The notes under the pieces were generated by a model. The model was not told where the DNA came from. It made no database searches and was given only the letters and a program-made list of their open reading frames with translations. A DNA stretch of 47,839 nt from Candidatus Zhuqueibacterota bacterium. Lineage in GTDB: Bacteria > Zhuqueibacterota > Zhuqueibacteria > Oceanimicrobiales > Oceanimicrobiaceae. The DNA is taken from assembly GCA_029262005.1 (NCBI GenBank), contig JAJDAG010000082.1, positions 1 through 47,839 of the forward strand, written 5' to 3'. Of this stretch, positions 40,537 through 47,839 are shown piece after piece (position 1 is the first letter of the stretch; the number at the start of each line of letters is the position of its first letter). The position numbers were made by a program, and so were the translations under genes.

Positions 40537-41166
40537 TTAGCAACCCTCCTCAGCACTTTTTTTCTTCTTAAATTTGATTTTGGGCTTGGGTTTGACTGGC
40601 GATTTTTCTCCTGACTGATTTATACCAAGACCCTCTTTAAAGTAACCCGAAGCGGCTTTGCGAAATTGATATTGGAGGATTTCGGAGTCTGCCACCAGAT
40701 CGCCTGGCGCTTCGGGATTGAGGATTGCCTTGGCCCAGTAGTTTAGCCCACCCATCAGCACGTAACTATCAACCCCTTTCTGTTTTAGAAGAATCCAGGC
40801 CTGAGCCGCATCTGTACTGGCATTTGAGTATAAAATAGTTGTTAAGTCATGCGGCAGTTGCTCCAGAGATTCCTCGTCAAACAATTTGGCCAAAGGAATA
40901 TTGCTGGCGCCGGGAATATGGTATTCGTGAAACTGTACGGACGAACGGAGATCAATAATGTTCAAGTCTGCTTTCTTGTCAATAATCCAGGCAGATAGCT
41001 CCTCTGCAGTTGCGTAGAGACTGCGGCTGGTAATGGCTGCGGCCAACTCTTTTGTCGACAAGATTTCACTTTTTCGTAAACCGGCAGGAGAAATGGCCAG
41101 CAAACCACCCAGTAACAATAAAATAGCAACCGCAAATTTGCGGTCAAAAAGCGCTTTCCAATTCAT
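40537..41166 (-). CDS. Membrane-anchored rhodanese-like protein without catalytic Cys
   Basis: A 209-residue protein with an N-terminal membrane helix (11-27) and one rhodanese-like domain (about 50-150), seen in IIDLRSSVQFHEYHIPGASNIP and YVLMGGLNYW. Where rhodaneses have the active-site Cys loop (C-x-x-G-x-R), this one reads SNASTDAAQ (114-122), with no Cys. The C-terminus is a Lys-rich tail (KPKPKIKFKKKKS) ending EEGC, so its only Cys is the last residue, 209. It is the last gene after the two YeeE/YedE genes (151 bp), in a sulfur context. A sulfur-carrier role using the terminal Cys is possible. AAGGAA lies eight bases before the ATG. Confidence 0.83.
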   Translation of the reverse strand: MNWKALFDRKFAVAILLLLGGLLAISPAGLRKSEILSTKELAAAITSRSLYATAEELSAWIIDKKADLNIIDLRSSVQFHEYHIPGASNIPLAKLFDEESLEQLPHDLTTILYSNASTDAAQAWILLKQKGVDSYVLMGGLNYWAKAILNPEAPGDLVADSEILQYQFRKAASGYFKEGLGINQSGEKSPVKPKPKIKFKKKKSAEEGC

Positions 41167-41317
41167 ATTATAGTTTCCTTATTTGAAAAAATGACTTCTT
41201 AAACCACGGGTCAAGCATGATTTATTGTAACTATTCGCCTCCTGGCTCTTAATTTTTGAGAATTTAAGCTGCAAGTTTTGTTTTGCTTAACATATTTTGT
41301 TGACGTGTTTCCAGTGA

Positions 41318-41980
41318 TTAAGCCTGAACCGTCTTAAATGTCCTGGTTGCATCAGGCTCGCGTGTAGTCTCGTTTTCAGGCACTGCCTCTTGCTCTTTTT
41401 CAGCATACTTTTTCTCAATGATTTCAGCCCCCCAAAACATGCCGAGTGCCATCAGAATAACAAGAAAAGCGACCGTGCCGGGACTGAAACCAAGCCACTG
41501 CATCAGGGTGGCATCGCCAATAAAACCACTGGTGGAAAAATCCTGAAAAAGTGGAAAAAGCTCGCCAAAAACAAGCATGCCAAACAGGGCGCCAAAAATA
41601 TATACAAACCCATCTATTTTGCCAATGGCGCTGGCAACCAGGGAAGTGCCCGGACAGTAGCCACCAATGACAAAACCAATACCCATTACGACACCGCCGG
41701 CAACTTGCGGAGCCAGGTAGGTGGGATTCAAATAGATAAGAGAAATATCTAAAATGTCCGTCAAATTCAAATAAAGAATGCCAACCATGGCCGTGACGAT
41801 GGCTGTAAACATCACCTTAAGGACCGTCATGTCCCTGAAATAGAATTGCATGGCGAGCTTGCGTGAACTGCTGAAGCCTGCCCGCTCAAGGGTAAACCCA
41901 AAGAGAATGCCAAGTACAAATGCAACCACCAGACTTACTTCAGCACCAAAAAGACCATATTTATATAAAGGTGCAAACAT
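41318..41980 (-). CDS. YeeE/YedE family sulfur transporter, half 1
   Basis: A 220-residue membrane protein with about five to six helices. The family's Cys-containing motif is seen as GGYCPGTSLVASAIGKIDG (about residues 104-122). YeeE/YedE (TsuA-like) proteins import thiosulfate or other sulfur species through a line of Cys residues. Here the usual fused transporter is split in two adjacent genes, this one starting 17 bp after the other half. AAAGGAG lies seven bases before the ATG. Its neighbours (rhodanese, Psr-like reductase) support sulfur as substrate. Confidence 0.85.
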   Translation of the reverse strand: MFAPLYKYGLFGAEVSLVVAFVLGILFGFTLERAGFSSSRKLAMQFYFRDMTVLKVMFTAIVTAMVGILYLNLTDILDISLIYLNPTYLAPQVAGGVVMGIGFVIGGYCPGTSLVASAIGKIDGFVYIFGALFGMLVFGELFPLFQDFSTSGFIGDATLMQWLGFSPGTVAFLVILMALGMFWGAEIIEKKYAEKEQEAVPENETTREPDATRTFKTVQA

Positions 41981-41997
41981 GTTTTTTCTCCTTTAAA

Positions 41998-42516
41998 CTA
42001 TATCCATTGTTTTTTGACGAAATAGGCCACTGCATACCCCGCAGCGAACATCGTAAACATAAACGCCCAGCTACCGAGCGCCAACGTTGCGCCACCGGAT
42101 AATGCCTGCCCGCTCGTGCATCCTTTGGCGAGACGCGCACCAAATCCCATAAGTCCGCCCCCTGCAAACGCAAACAACAATCTACCGGTTGTGGAGATGT
42201 TCGGCCCCTTATCCGTCTTCCACTTGAGGCGGCCCGCAAGCAGGCCTGAGAGCAGTCCGCCAACGACAACACCGATGACTTCAAACACAAGCCAGTTGTT
42301 GAGTGGATTTTGTTCGCCACCGGCATATTTGGCAAAATAAACATTGCCATCAACATGCTCAGGACTCACAGTATCCACAGCGTATGTAACAACGCGCATC
42401 ATAGCGCCGGAAGCACCCAAACCTCTTCCCATTACAAAAAAGGTTGCCAGCAAAACCAGGCCAAGCACAAATCCGGCAACGTACGGGGACCAGTATTTTT
42501 CCTGTTTATCGCTCAT
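41998..42516 (-). CDS. YeeE/YedE family sulfur transporter, half 2
   Basis: A 172-residue membrane protein with about four helices and the family motif GFGARLAKGCTSGQALSGG (about 130-148), whose Cys is the presumed thiol relay. Together with the next gene it would form a complete YeeE-type channel. It begins 71 bp after the NrfD/PsrC gene, with TTGGAG six bases upstream of the ATG. Confidence 0.87.
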   Translation of the reverse strand: MSDKQEKYWSPYVAGFVLGLVLLATFFVMGRGLGASGAMMRVVTYAVDTVSPEHVDGNVYFAKYAGGEQNPLNNWLVFEVIGVVVGGLLSGLLAGRLKWKTDKGPNISTTGRLLFAFAGGGLMGFGARLAKGCTSGQALSGGATLALGSWAFMFTMFAAGYAVAYFVKKQWI

Positions 42517-42587
42517 TATTCACTCCAATTTTATAGTAAAACAGTTCATGATGGTAAAACCATCTAACGCATTTTATTCTTAAAAAC

Positions 42588-43529
42588 TTAAAGCCCCCAT
42601 TGACTGAACTGACCGGCTTCCACAATTATATAACGCAGTACAAATCCACCGGCCAGCACCAGAAGTGCGGGTATCTTGCTGACCCCAACTTTACCCCGTA
42701 TTTCGAGAAGCTCAAGGAGAGCAGGCAACATCAAACCAAGCCCAACTACAAAGATCCAGAAAAAAGCTGTGTAAGGTCCGCCAAGAAATAATTCGGCCGC
42801 TTTGATGTGAATTTCTGTTGACGCCAGCAACCCCATGAACATGTGGATAATGAGAAAAATCTCGGTACCAATGGCCATTACATCCACTCTGCCAATAATA
42901 TGTTTTTCTGCTTTATTTTTTGAGAGGAGCAGGTTTAGGGCCAGTCCGGTTGAAAGGCCGGACGCGAGAAACAAGGGCCCCATTATGGCCGTGTTCCAGA
43001 TTGGGCGTGCGTTAAATGCGCTTAACAAGATGCCGGTGTACATACCTAGAATAACGGAATAAAGAATGAGAATCCATGCGATGGGACGCGCATAAGTCTG
43101 TGCCATTAACACGAATCGTTTCAGCCATTGGAAAGGCCAGCGCCAATTCGGGAAAACATCGGTCACGTGAATTGCGGCCCAAAGAAGACTCAAGGGAAAC
43201 ACCACACCAATTGTCCATGATCCCCAGGACATGGGTGATTCCAGGCGGATGTTGGTGTAAAATCTGAAAACATGCAGTTTGTATTCTAAATCCAAAAACA
43301 AGACAAAAAGGCCAATGCCGAGAATGAAGGGCGCCAACAACGGTGTAACCCGAACTACGGTGGGCATTTCATCGCTTTTGCCACGTAAAAAGTACAATGC
43401 TGAAAAAAACAGAATTCCTGCGACCAATCCACCCAGATAAAGGTAGACTGGAATCTCCCAGCCCCAGATACTCAGGTTGGGATCTATGTGCGCCATGTTT
43501 CTGCCACTGGTTATTGTTAGCTCTTGCAT
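42588..43529 (-). CDS. NrfD/PsrC-type membrane subunit
   Basis: A 313-residue quinone-interacting membrane subunit with eight to nine helices. WGWEIPVYLYLGGLVAGILF near the N-terminus, the PMSWGSWTIG motif, and ARPIWNTAIMGPLFLASGLSTGLA are typical NrfD/PsrC segments. It anchors a periplasmic molybdoenzyme and ferredoxin and exchanges electrons with the quinone pool. The gene is third in the Psr-like set, 57 bp after the ferredoxin subunit. GGAGCGG precedes the ATG. Confidence 0.9.
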   Translation of the reverse strand: MQELTITSGRNMAHIDPNLSIWGWEIPVYLYLGGLVAGILFFSALYFLRGKSDEMPTVVRVTPLLAPFILGIGLFVLFLDLEYKLHVFRFYTNIRLESPMSWGSWTIGVVFPLSLLWAAIHVTDVFPNWRWPFQWLKRFVLMAQTYARPIAWILILYSVILGMYTGILLSAFNARPIWNTAIMGPLFLASGLSTGLALNLLLSKNKAEKHIIGRVDVMAIGTEIFLIIHMFMGLLASTEIHIKAAELFLGGPYTAFFWIFVVGLGLMLPALLELLEIRGKVGVSKIPALLVLAGGFVLRYIIVEAGQFSQWGL

Positions 43530-43586
43530 CTTCCGCTCCTAAAATTCGATCATGGTTATTCGAGAAATGTCAATTGCCGTCTGTAG

Positions 43587-44123
43587 TTATGTAAGGTAGT
43601 ATATTTTTGGTTTTGTGCCTGCCTCCGGAAACAATGCATGATTGGGACGAGCTTTCAGTAGCTTGCTCACTTCACTGTCCGGATCATCCAGGTCACCGAA
43701 AAACATACATTTGGTGGGACAGACAGACACACATGCCGGATTCAGCCCTTCTTTGACCCGGTGTATGCAGAAAGTACATTTATCAACAAAACCTTCCGGA
43801 TGAACAAAGCGTGCATCATAAGGACAGGACGCAATACATGCTTTGCAGCCAGTGCACTCATCGCGCTCTACGATGACAATGCCGCCTACGGCAATCGTGC
43901 TTGCTCCGGTTGGGCAGCAGCGAACACACGGTGCATTTTCACAGTGATTACAACGTTCGCTGCGAATCTCCATTTGCAGATCCGGGTAACCTCCCCGCAC
44001 ATCCTGCACAATCCAATCGCGGCAAAAACCATCCGCCACATTATTTTCTGTTTTGCAGGCAACAACGCAGTCCGCGCAACCGACGCAGCGCCTGGTATCG
44101 ATCACCATTGCATAGCGAGCCAT
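43587..44123 (-). CDS. PsrB/NrfC-type ferredoxin subunit with four [4Fe-4S] clusters
   Basis: A 178-residue electron-transfer subunit with four Cys groups: CVGCADCVVAC, CNHCENAPCVRCC, CTGCKACIASC, and CTFC with CVSVCPTKC. These give four cubane clusters in the usual pairing for dimethyl sulfoxide/polysulfide reductase-type B subunits. It has no signal peptide and would be exported with the Tat-dependent catalytic subunit. The gene follows the molybdoenzyme by 33 bp. CGGAG lies seven bases before the ATG. Confidence 0.93.
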   Translation of the reverse strand: MARYAMVIDTRRCVGCADCVVACKTENNVADGFCRDWIVQDVRGGYPDLQMEIRSERCNHCENAPCVRCCPTGASTIAVGGIVIVERDECTGCKACIASCPYDARFVHPEGFVDKCTFCIHRVKEGLNPACVSVCPTKCMFFGDLDDPDSEVSKLLKARPNHALFPEAGTKPKIYYLT

Positions 44124-44156
44124 ACTTTATCTCCGTTTCCTTATAAATCTGTTTAA

Positions 44157-46400
44157 TTAAACTGCTTGTACAACTTTCTCAAAAGTCACAAAATTTACCC
44201 GCATGCCAGTGCCGCCCATGATCGGATCTATTTTGACCTTTGTAATAAGCTGTGCATCATCCGCTCCGCGCAGAAAAGCTTTGCGCAAGCGTTTGTCCTG
44301 ATGCCCGAACCCGTGCACAACGTAAACACAGTCATGCCGGATTCGCTCAGTCACTTTGGCCTTTATTTTGTTGGTTTTTGCCCCATCCTGATTGGCTAAA
44401 ATAATGTATTCACCATTACGAATACCGTTAAGCTCAGCGACCTTTGTATTGATCCAAACTTCATTTTCAGCCATGGTTTCCGTTAGAATTGGGTTGTTGG
44501 TGGTACGGCCAAAAGTGTGGGTCGGCGCCCGGCCGTAAAGCAAGCGATAATACCCGTCAGGGGGCTCCTCGTGGGCCGTGTATTGCGGCACCGGGTCAAA
44601 TCCATAAGAGGCCAGAACATCTGAATAAAGCTCAATCTTGCCGCTTGGCGTATCAAATTCCGGCTGTACACCATCTTCAAAATACAGCGGCTGGCGCTGC
44701 GGCAGCTCAACGACGCCTTTTTCTTTTAATTCCGCCAAACTGAGGCCGGCTCCTTTGAGCCGTGTCTCCAGATAGTCTTCAAGAGTTTCCCAGGGGAAAT
44801 ATTTCTCCAACCCCATTTTTAAACCGAGCTCGCGTGCAATCCACCAGCCCGGCCTGGAATTGTATTTCGTTTTGAAGGCGGGTGCACGCAACGCAACCGT
44901 GGGCACGCGTCCCGGCGAAACGCGTAAATCATCGTAACGTTCCAGGTACGAGCACTCCGGCAGCACAACATCAGCCCAGCCAGTGATTTCAGCAGGCATA
45001 AGGTCAATGGCCACAAGCAGATCGAGATTTTGCATGGCCGCGATGGTCTTTTTCGGCTGCGGTAAGGTCATCAATAAATTCGTGCCATAAACCAGCCAGC
45101 CTTTAAACGAACAGTCGCGTTCCGGCGATGGCAAAGTCGCATCACAAATACCGCTGGCTAAAGCCAGATTTGCAAGCGGATATTTGCCGGGAAACGCATC
45201 TCTCCAACTTCGTTTTGCTGCTGGATAAGCAGGATATTTGTACTTCGGCACTGCGGCTTTGTTGGGGTAGTAAAAACCTCCTCTTCGGCCCCAACTACCA
45301 AGCAATGCATTGAGAATAGCGCCTGCCCGCACTCTTTGCGTGTCATCGCCGTACCAGGTCACATGCCGGCCCGGATGCACCAGAGTCGCTGGTTTTTGCC
45401 AGCCCATTTCCCGGGCAGTCTCGCGAATGATGTGAGGCTTAATCGTAGTTATGGGATACGCCCATTCCGGCGTGTATTTTTTTACCGATTGCCTGAGTTC
45501 GTCAAACCCGTAGGTATTGTTTTTGACGTATTCCTGATCAAATAATTGCTCTTCAATAATCACATGAATCCAGGCGAGCATGAGGGCTAAATCAGTTGCA
45601 GGTCGAATCGGCAACCAGTATTTTGACTTGCTCGCCGCCACTGAGTAGCGTGGGTCAACCGTGATCACCGTACCGCCATTTCCCACCATGTCAGCGAATT
45701 CCTGCACCTGCGTATTGTGCATGTTTTCCCCAAGATGGCTGCCGATAAGCACCAGACATTTTGAGTTACGAATGTCCGTTCGTTCAGGGGAGTAAACGCC
45801 TTCGCCAAAAGTCAGCATGTACGCTTCTTCTCGCGGGCCACGGCACTGCGCGTAAGAAGGCGCTGCAATGTTGTTTGAGCCGTAAGCGCGTAACAAATGC
45901 TTGAAGTACGAGCCACCGGAGCCATGCGTGAATAGCGCAACACACTCAGGCCCGTGCTCCTCGGCTATCTTTTTCATCTTGATGGCAATGAAGTCAAGCG
46001 CTTCATCCCAAGTGGCTTCTCGAAAGGTTTGTTTGCCGCGAACGCCGGTACGAATAAGGGGTGTTCGCAAACGATCTGCATCCAGGTACGCCCCCAGGCC
46101 ACCGGTTCCACGCGGACACAGTCGGCCGTTGCAGCTCGGATCATGTTCGTTTCCGGTTATTTTCCACGGCTGACCATCGATAGTATGAACCCAGCCGGCG
46201 CACTTCCAGAAACAGATCTCACACACTGTTGGAGAAAGGGCGAGGCTTCCATTTGCCGCACCAGTCAAGCCAAGTTGCACCGCTTGCTCCTCCATCAGCA
46301 TATTGGCACATGAATTCATCAAACCACCACCCAGGGCCAGACCGCCAAGCCCAAGGCCGCCTATTTTGATAAACTCTCTTCTTGATAATGATTTTGCCAT
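44157..46400 (-). CDS. PsrA/PhsA-type molybdopterin oxidoreductase
   Basis: The catalytic subunit of a Psr/Phs-type complex, 747 residues. A Tat signal (SRREFIK, residues 6-12) leads to the periplasm. A [4Fe-4S] cluster is bound by Cys60, Cys63, Cys67 and Cys95. The probable Mo ligand is Cys186 in PSYAQCRGPREEAY, as in polysulfide and thiosulfate reductases. The dinucleotide-binding part includes LVLIGSHLGENMHNTQVQEF, and the C-terminal domain has RAPTHTFGRTTNNPIL. The length is near that of PsrA (about 760). Polysulfide, thiosulfate and tetrathionate are all possible substrates. It is first of a run with the ferredoxin, NrfD subunit, transporter halves and rhodanese. AAAGGA lies seven bases before the ATG. 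Confidence 0.9.
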   Translation of the reverse strand: MAKSLSRREFIKIGGLGLGGLALGGGLMNSCANMLMEEQAVQLGLTGAANGSLALSPTVCEICFWKCAGWVHTIDGQPWKITGNEHDPSCNGRLCPRGTGGLGAYLDADRLRTPLIRTGVRGKQTFREATWDEALDFIAIKMKKIAEEHGPECVALFTHGSGGSYFKHLLRAYGSNNIAAPSYAQCRGPREEAYMLTFGEGVYSPERTDIRNSKCLVLIGSHLGENMHNTQVQEFADMVGNGGTVITVDPRYSVAASKSKYWLPIRPATDLALMLAWIHVIIEEQLFDQEYVKNNTYGFDELRQSVKKYTPEWAYPITTIKPHIIRETAREMGWQKPATLVHPGRHVTWYGDDTQRVRAGAILNALLGSWGRRGGFYYPNKAAVPKYKYPAYPAAKRSWRDAFPGKYPLANLALASGICDATLPSPERDCSFKGWLVYGTNLLMTLPQPKKTIAAMQNLDLLVAIDLMPAEITGWADVVLPECSYLERYDDLRVSPGRVPTVALRAPAFKTKYNSRPGWWIARELGLKMGLEKYFPWETLEDYLETRLKGAGLSLAELKEKGVVELPQRQPLYFEDGVQPEFDTPSGKIELYSDVLASYGFDPVPQYTAHEEPPDGYYRLLYGRAPTHTFGRTTNNPILTETMAENEVWINTKVAELNGIRNGEYIILANQDGAKTNKIKAKVTERIRHDCVYVVHGFGHQDKRLRKAFLRGADDAQLITKVKIDPIMGGTGMRVNFVTFEKVVQAV

Positions 46401-46442
46401 TTGAAATTCCTTTGGTTTTACTTTTTACAGTTACAATGCCTC

Positions 46443-46472
46443 AGCGTTGAGATAAAAATCTTGCGAAACGCT
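46443..46472. promoter_or_regulatory. Nested inverted repeat upstream of the molybdoenzyme gene
   Basis: AGCGTT (46443-46448) pairs with AACGCT (46467-46472), enclosing AGAT-AAAA-ATCT. It lies about 45 bp upstream of the molybdoenzyme ATG, between the two genes. It could be an operator or leader hairpin; no sequence evidence decides which. Confidence 0.35.
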
Positions 46473-46544
46473 CCCAAATTGTGTGAAAGGCGAATGCGCT
46501 TAGAAAGAATAAATGATTCGTCATCGCTATCTAGCCGCAACACC

Positions 46545-46991
46545 CTAAACCTGTCTGCCCTGACTTTGATGAAGCAGCAGCTTAATATTCGTGCAATTAA
46601 TGGCTGCCTGGTACACTGTGCAGGCACGGCAATTTTCGGTCGTGCAGTTTCCGGCTAGCTGGGCTTTATCCATCCAGCAAGGCCGTTCGCCGGTTAAATA
46701 TGCTGGACAATTCTCCCTCTCATCCGGTGTGCAAGGCTTCATTGCCCAGCATGGTATGAGCGCCAAAAGCCTGCGAATTCCTTCTATATTCAGACCTTTT
46801 ACCTTAATAAGCTGCCGGATGCAGCGCAGCCACTGCACATCTGCCTCATTGTACACCCTTTGGCCTGAAGCCGTTTTCTCAGCAAGGAAAATCCCTTCAC
46901 GTTCGTACATGCGGATGGTTTCAACGGCAATGTTCAGCTGTCTTGCCACTTCACCAATTTTCAGCCACTTTTTTGTTTCTGCAACCGCCAA
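46545..46991 (-). CDS. MerR-family regulator with Cys-rich effector domain
   Basis: A 148-residue DNA-binding regulator. Residues 8-76 are the MerR winged helix: WLKIGEVARQLNIAVETIRMYEREG and then INxAD-like YNEADVQWLRCI. The C-terminal half is full of cysteines (CWAMKPC, ENCPAY, RPCWMD, GNCTTENCRACTVY, INC), suggesting binding of metal, an iron-sulfur cluster or reactive sulfur. The start is a TTG (46991), with AAGGGAG seven bases upstream. It lies 144 bp before the Psr-like genes on the same strand and is the obvious candidate regulator. A 33-bp near-perfect dyad (47015-47047) just upstream may be its own operator. Confidence 0.88.
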   Translation of the reverse strand: MAVAETKKWLKIGEVARQLNIAVETIRMYEREGIFLAEKTASGQRVYNEADVQWLRCIRQLIKVKGLNIEGIRRLLALIPCWAMKPCTPDERENCPAYLTGERPCWMDKAQLAGNCTTENCRACTVYQAAINCTNIKLLLHQSQGRQV

Positions 46992-47014
46992 AATACGCTC
47001 CCTTCAATATTAAG

Positions 47015-47047
47015 CTGTATTACAAATCTCTGTAGTTTGAAATACAG
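47015..47047. promoter_or_regulatory. MerR-type operator candidate (33-bp dyad)
   Basis: CTGTATT-A-CAAA / TTTG-A-AATACAG arms of 12 bases with one central mismatch surround nine bases. It lies 24 bp upstream of the MerR TTG start. The symmetrical layout is normal for a MerR dimer site, though no good -35/-10 pair spans it. Confidence 0.5.
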
Positions 47048-47449
47048 GTTTTCAAAGAGCATGCCAAGTGTCGGTTCATAAATCCGTCTTGAAAATTATG
47101 AAGTTACAAGAAGCCTGAAATTAAAGGGAGCATATTATCTCTTAATTGCAATAAAAAGTGAGGGTGATTTCTCATTCTCAATAAATTCAGGCAACAATTT
47201 AGCTGTTTACCTTTTTGGCAATCGCTGCCGGCCTTGAACTGCCATAAAGCGCTAAGCTTTTGCCGGAAAACGCCAAGCTCGTCGTCATGCCGAACCAGCT
47301 CTCCCGGGAGATGAAATTGGAGCAGAGCAATTATCGAAAATAATAAGGCCAATTTGCTGACGTTAAAACATGGATCTGTATTGCGCAGCGAAAAAAACGC
47401 GTCTGCACACGTCACATTTTGCTGCACTTAGTCACTGCACTTTTTTCTT

Positions 47450-47478
47450 TTGACTTTGCGAATCTACTGTTTTATATT
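47450..47478 (+). promoter_or_regulatory. Sigma70-type promoter of the right-edge gene
   Basis: TTGACT (47450-47455), 17 bases, TATATT (47473-47478). The -10 box is 107 bp before the ATG at 47586. It has the same form as the nrdJ promoter. Confidence 0.65.
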
Positions 47479-47585
47479 ACCGGAACATATTTCCCACACC
47501 CCATTTCTCTAATTCCCAGCGTTCGCGCTATTGCCAAGATGGCAGGAGAAACAAATTATTGCTCAACCGATAAGGCAGGAATTAA

Positions 47586-47839
47586 ATGATGAATATGACT
47601 CTTTTAAAAATGCGATTAATATTTACAGTTTCAATTCTGCTCTTATCAAATCAGCTTTACGCTCAAGGTTCTTCCGCCCGAGATATTGTCGGTCTTGGAG
47701 TTCAAATCAGTTATCCGTTTTCCGGATTTAGTGTTATGGTTAATCCTAACGAAAACATGTCTGTCCAGGGAATTATCGATCTGCTTGACGGTTTCAGTTC
47801 ATATAGTGGTAGATTTCTTTTTCGATTTACTGACGACAA
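47586..47839 (+). CDS. Exported protein of unknown function, 3' end outside window
   Basis: Only the first 84 codons are visible. The N-terminus (MMNMTLLKMRLIFTVSILLLS, then NQLYAQ) is a signal peptide with cleavage after YAQ or LYA. The following stretch (SSARDIVGLGVQISYPFSG, FSVMVNPNENMSVQG, GRFLFRF) alternates polar and hydrophobic residues, as in outer-membrane beta-barrel proteins. No family was recognised. AGGA lies five bases before the first ATG; a second ATG follows immediately. It is divergent from the MerR gene. Confidence 0.7.
   Translation, partial: MMNMTLLKMRLIFTVSILLLSNQLYAQGSSARDIVGLGVQISYPFSGFSVMVNPNENMSVQGIIDLLDGFSSYSGRFLFRFTDD

Larger units (their letters stand above)
46992..47585. 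other. 594-bp intergenic region between MerR gene and right-edge gene
   Basis: It contains the MerR-type dyad (47015-47047) and the plus-strand promoter (47450-47478). A 107-codon minus-strand frame here (47104-47427) begins at a GTG without Shine-Dalgarno and has no recognised motif, so it is not called. Confidence 0.5.

Noticed and set aside
47104-47427. A 107-codon minus-strand frame between the MerR gene and the right-edge gene
   Set aside because: It begins with a GTG without ribosome site, has no recognised domain, and its composition looks random.

Overview
The window reads as a chromosomal segment of a Gram-negative, anaerobically respiring bacterium of the FCB-group fringe (Calditrichota, KSB1 or Ignavibacteria-like). 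The grounds are three large exported proteins ending in a type IX secretion/FlgD-like tail with the 'NYPNPFNP' signature, outer-membrane beta-barrels, an adenosylcobalamin-dependent ribonucleotide reductase, and nine multihaem cytochromes c. By motif count these carry 75 c-haem sites between about 11.9 and 34.3 kb. The phylum is an inference from domain style, not from a marker gene. Almost everything is on the minus strand; nrdJ and the gene at the right edge are plus.

Layout. (1) 1-2589, minus: riboflavin operon ribD-ribE-ribBA (ribBA runs off the left edge), divergent from nrdJ (2882-5302, plus); both have good sigma70-type promoters. (2) 5564-10357: a giant secreted VWA/FG-GAP/cohesin/dockerin protein, then a 546-bp gap with one possible small ORF, then a class II glutamine amidotransferase. 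(3) 11944-15553: a respiratory operon, Rieske - cytochrome b - nonahaem cytochrome - tetrahaem cytochrome, ending in a hairpin terminator. (4) 15922-18749: an alginate-export-like porin and an octahaem hydroxylamine-oxidoreductase (HAO) family protein. (5) 19177-25907: a five-gene operon encoding a surface-type haptahaem (seven-haem) lipoprotein, a DUF2339-like membrane protein, a NapC/NirT-type seven-haem quinol dehydrogenase, a beta-barrel and a 14-haem cytochrome. This looks like a complete inner-membrane-to-surface electron conduit. (6) 26178-27419: a second HAO-family octahaem protein. (7) 27542-35310: a tandem duplication of [stand-alone receiver domain + T9SS-exported nonahaem cytochrome + about 400 bp of upstream DNA]; the second receiver is frameshifted. 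An NtrC-type regulator follows at 35424-36827. (8) 37237-40328: a glutamate-cysteine-ligase-like/CBS fusion and a TPR lipoprotein. (9) 40537-46991: a sulfur operon with a Cys-rich MerR regulator, a PsrA/PhsA-type molybdoenzyme, PsrB-type ferredoxin, NrfD/PsrC membrane subunit, two YeeE/YedE half-transporters and a rhodanese-like protein. (10) The right edge holds the start of an exported protein behind a near-consensus promoter.

How it may work together (inference): quinol is oxidised by the Rieske/cyt b complex or the NapC-type protein. Electrons pass to periplasmic multihaem carriers and then either to HAO-family enzymes acting on nitrogen compounds or across the outer membrane to the lipoprotein and T9SS-exported cytochromes. 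The Psr-like operon adds a sulfur-compound branch. Function calls rest on motifs and family knowledge; no database search was possible.
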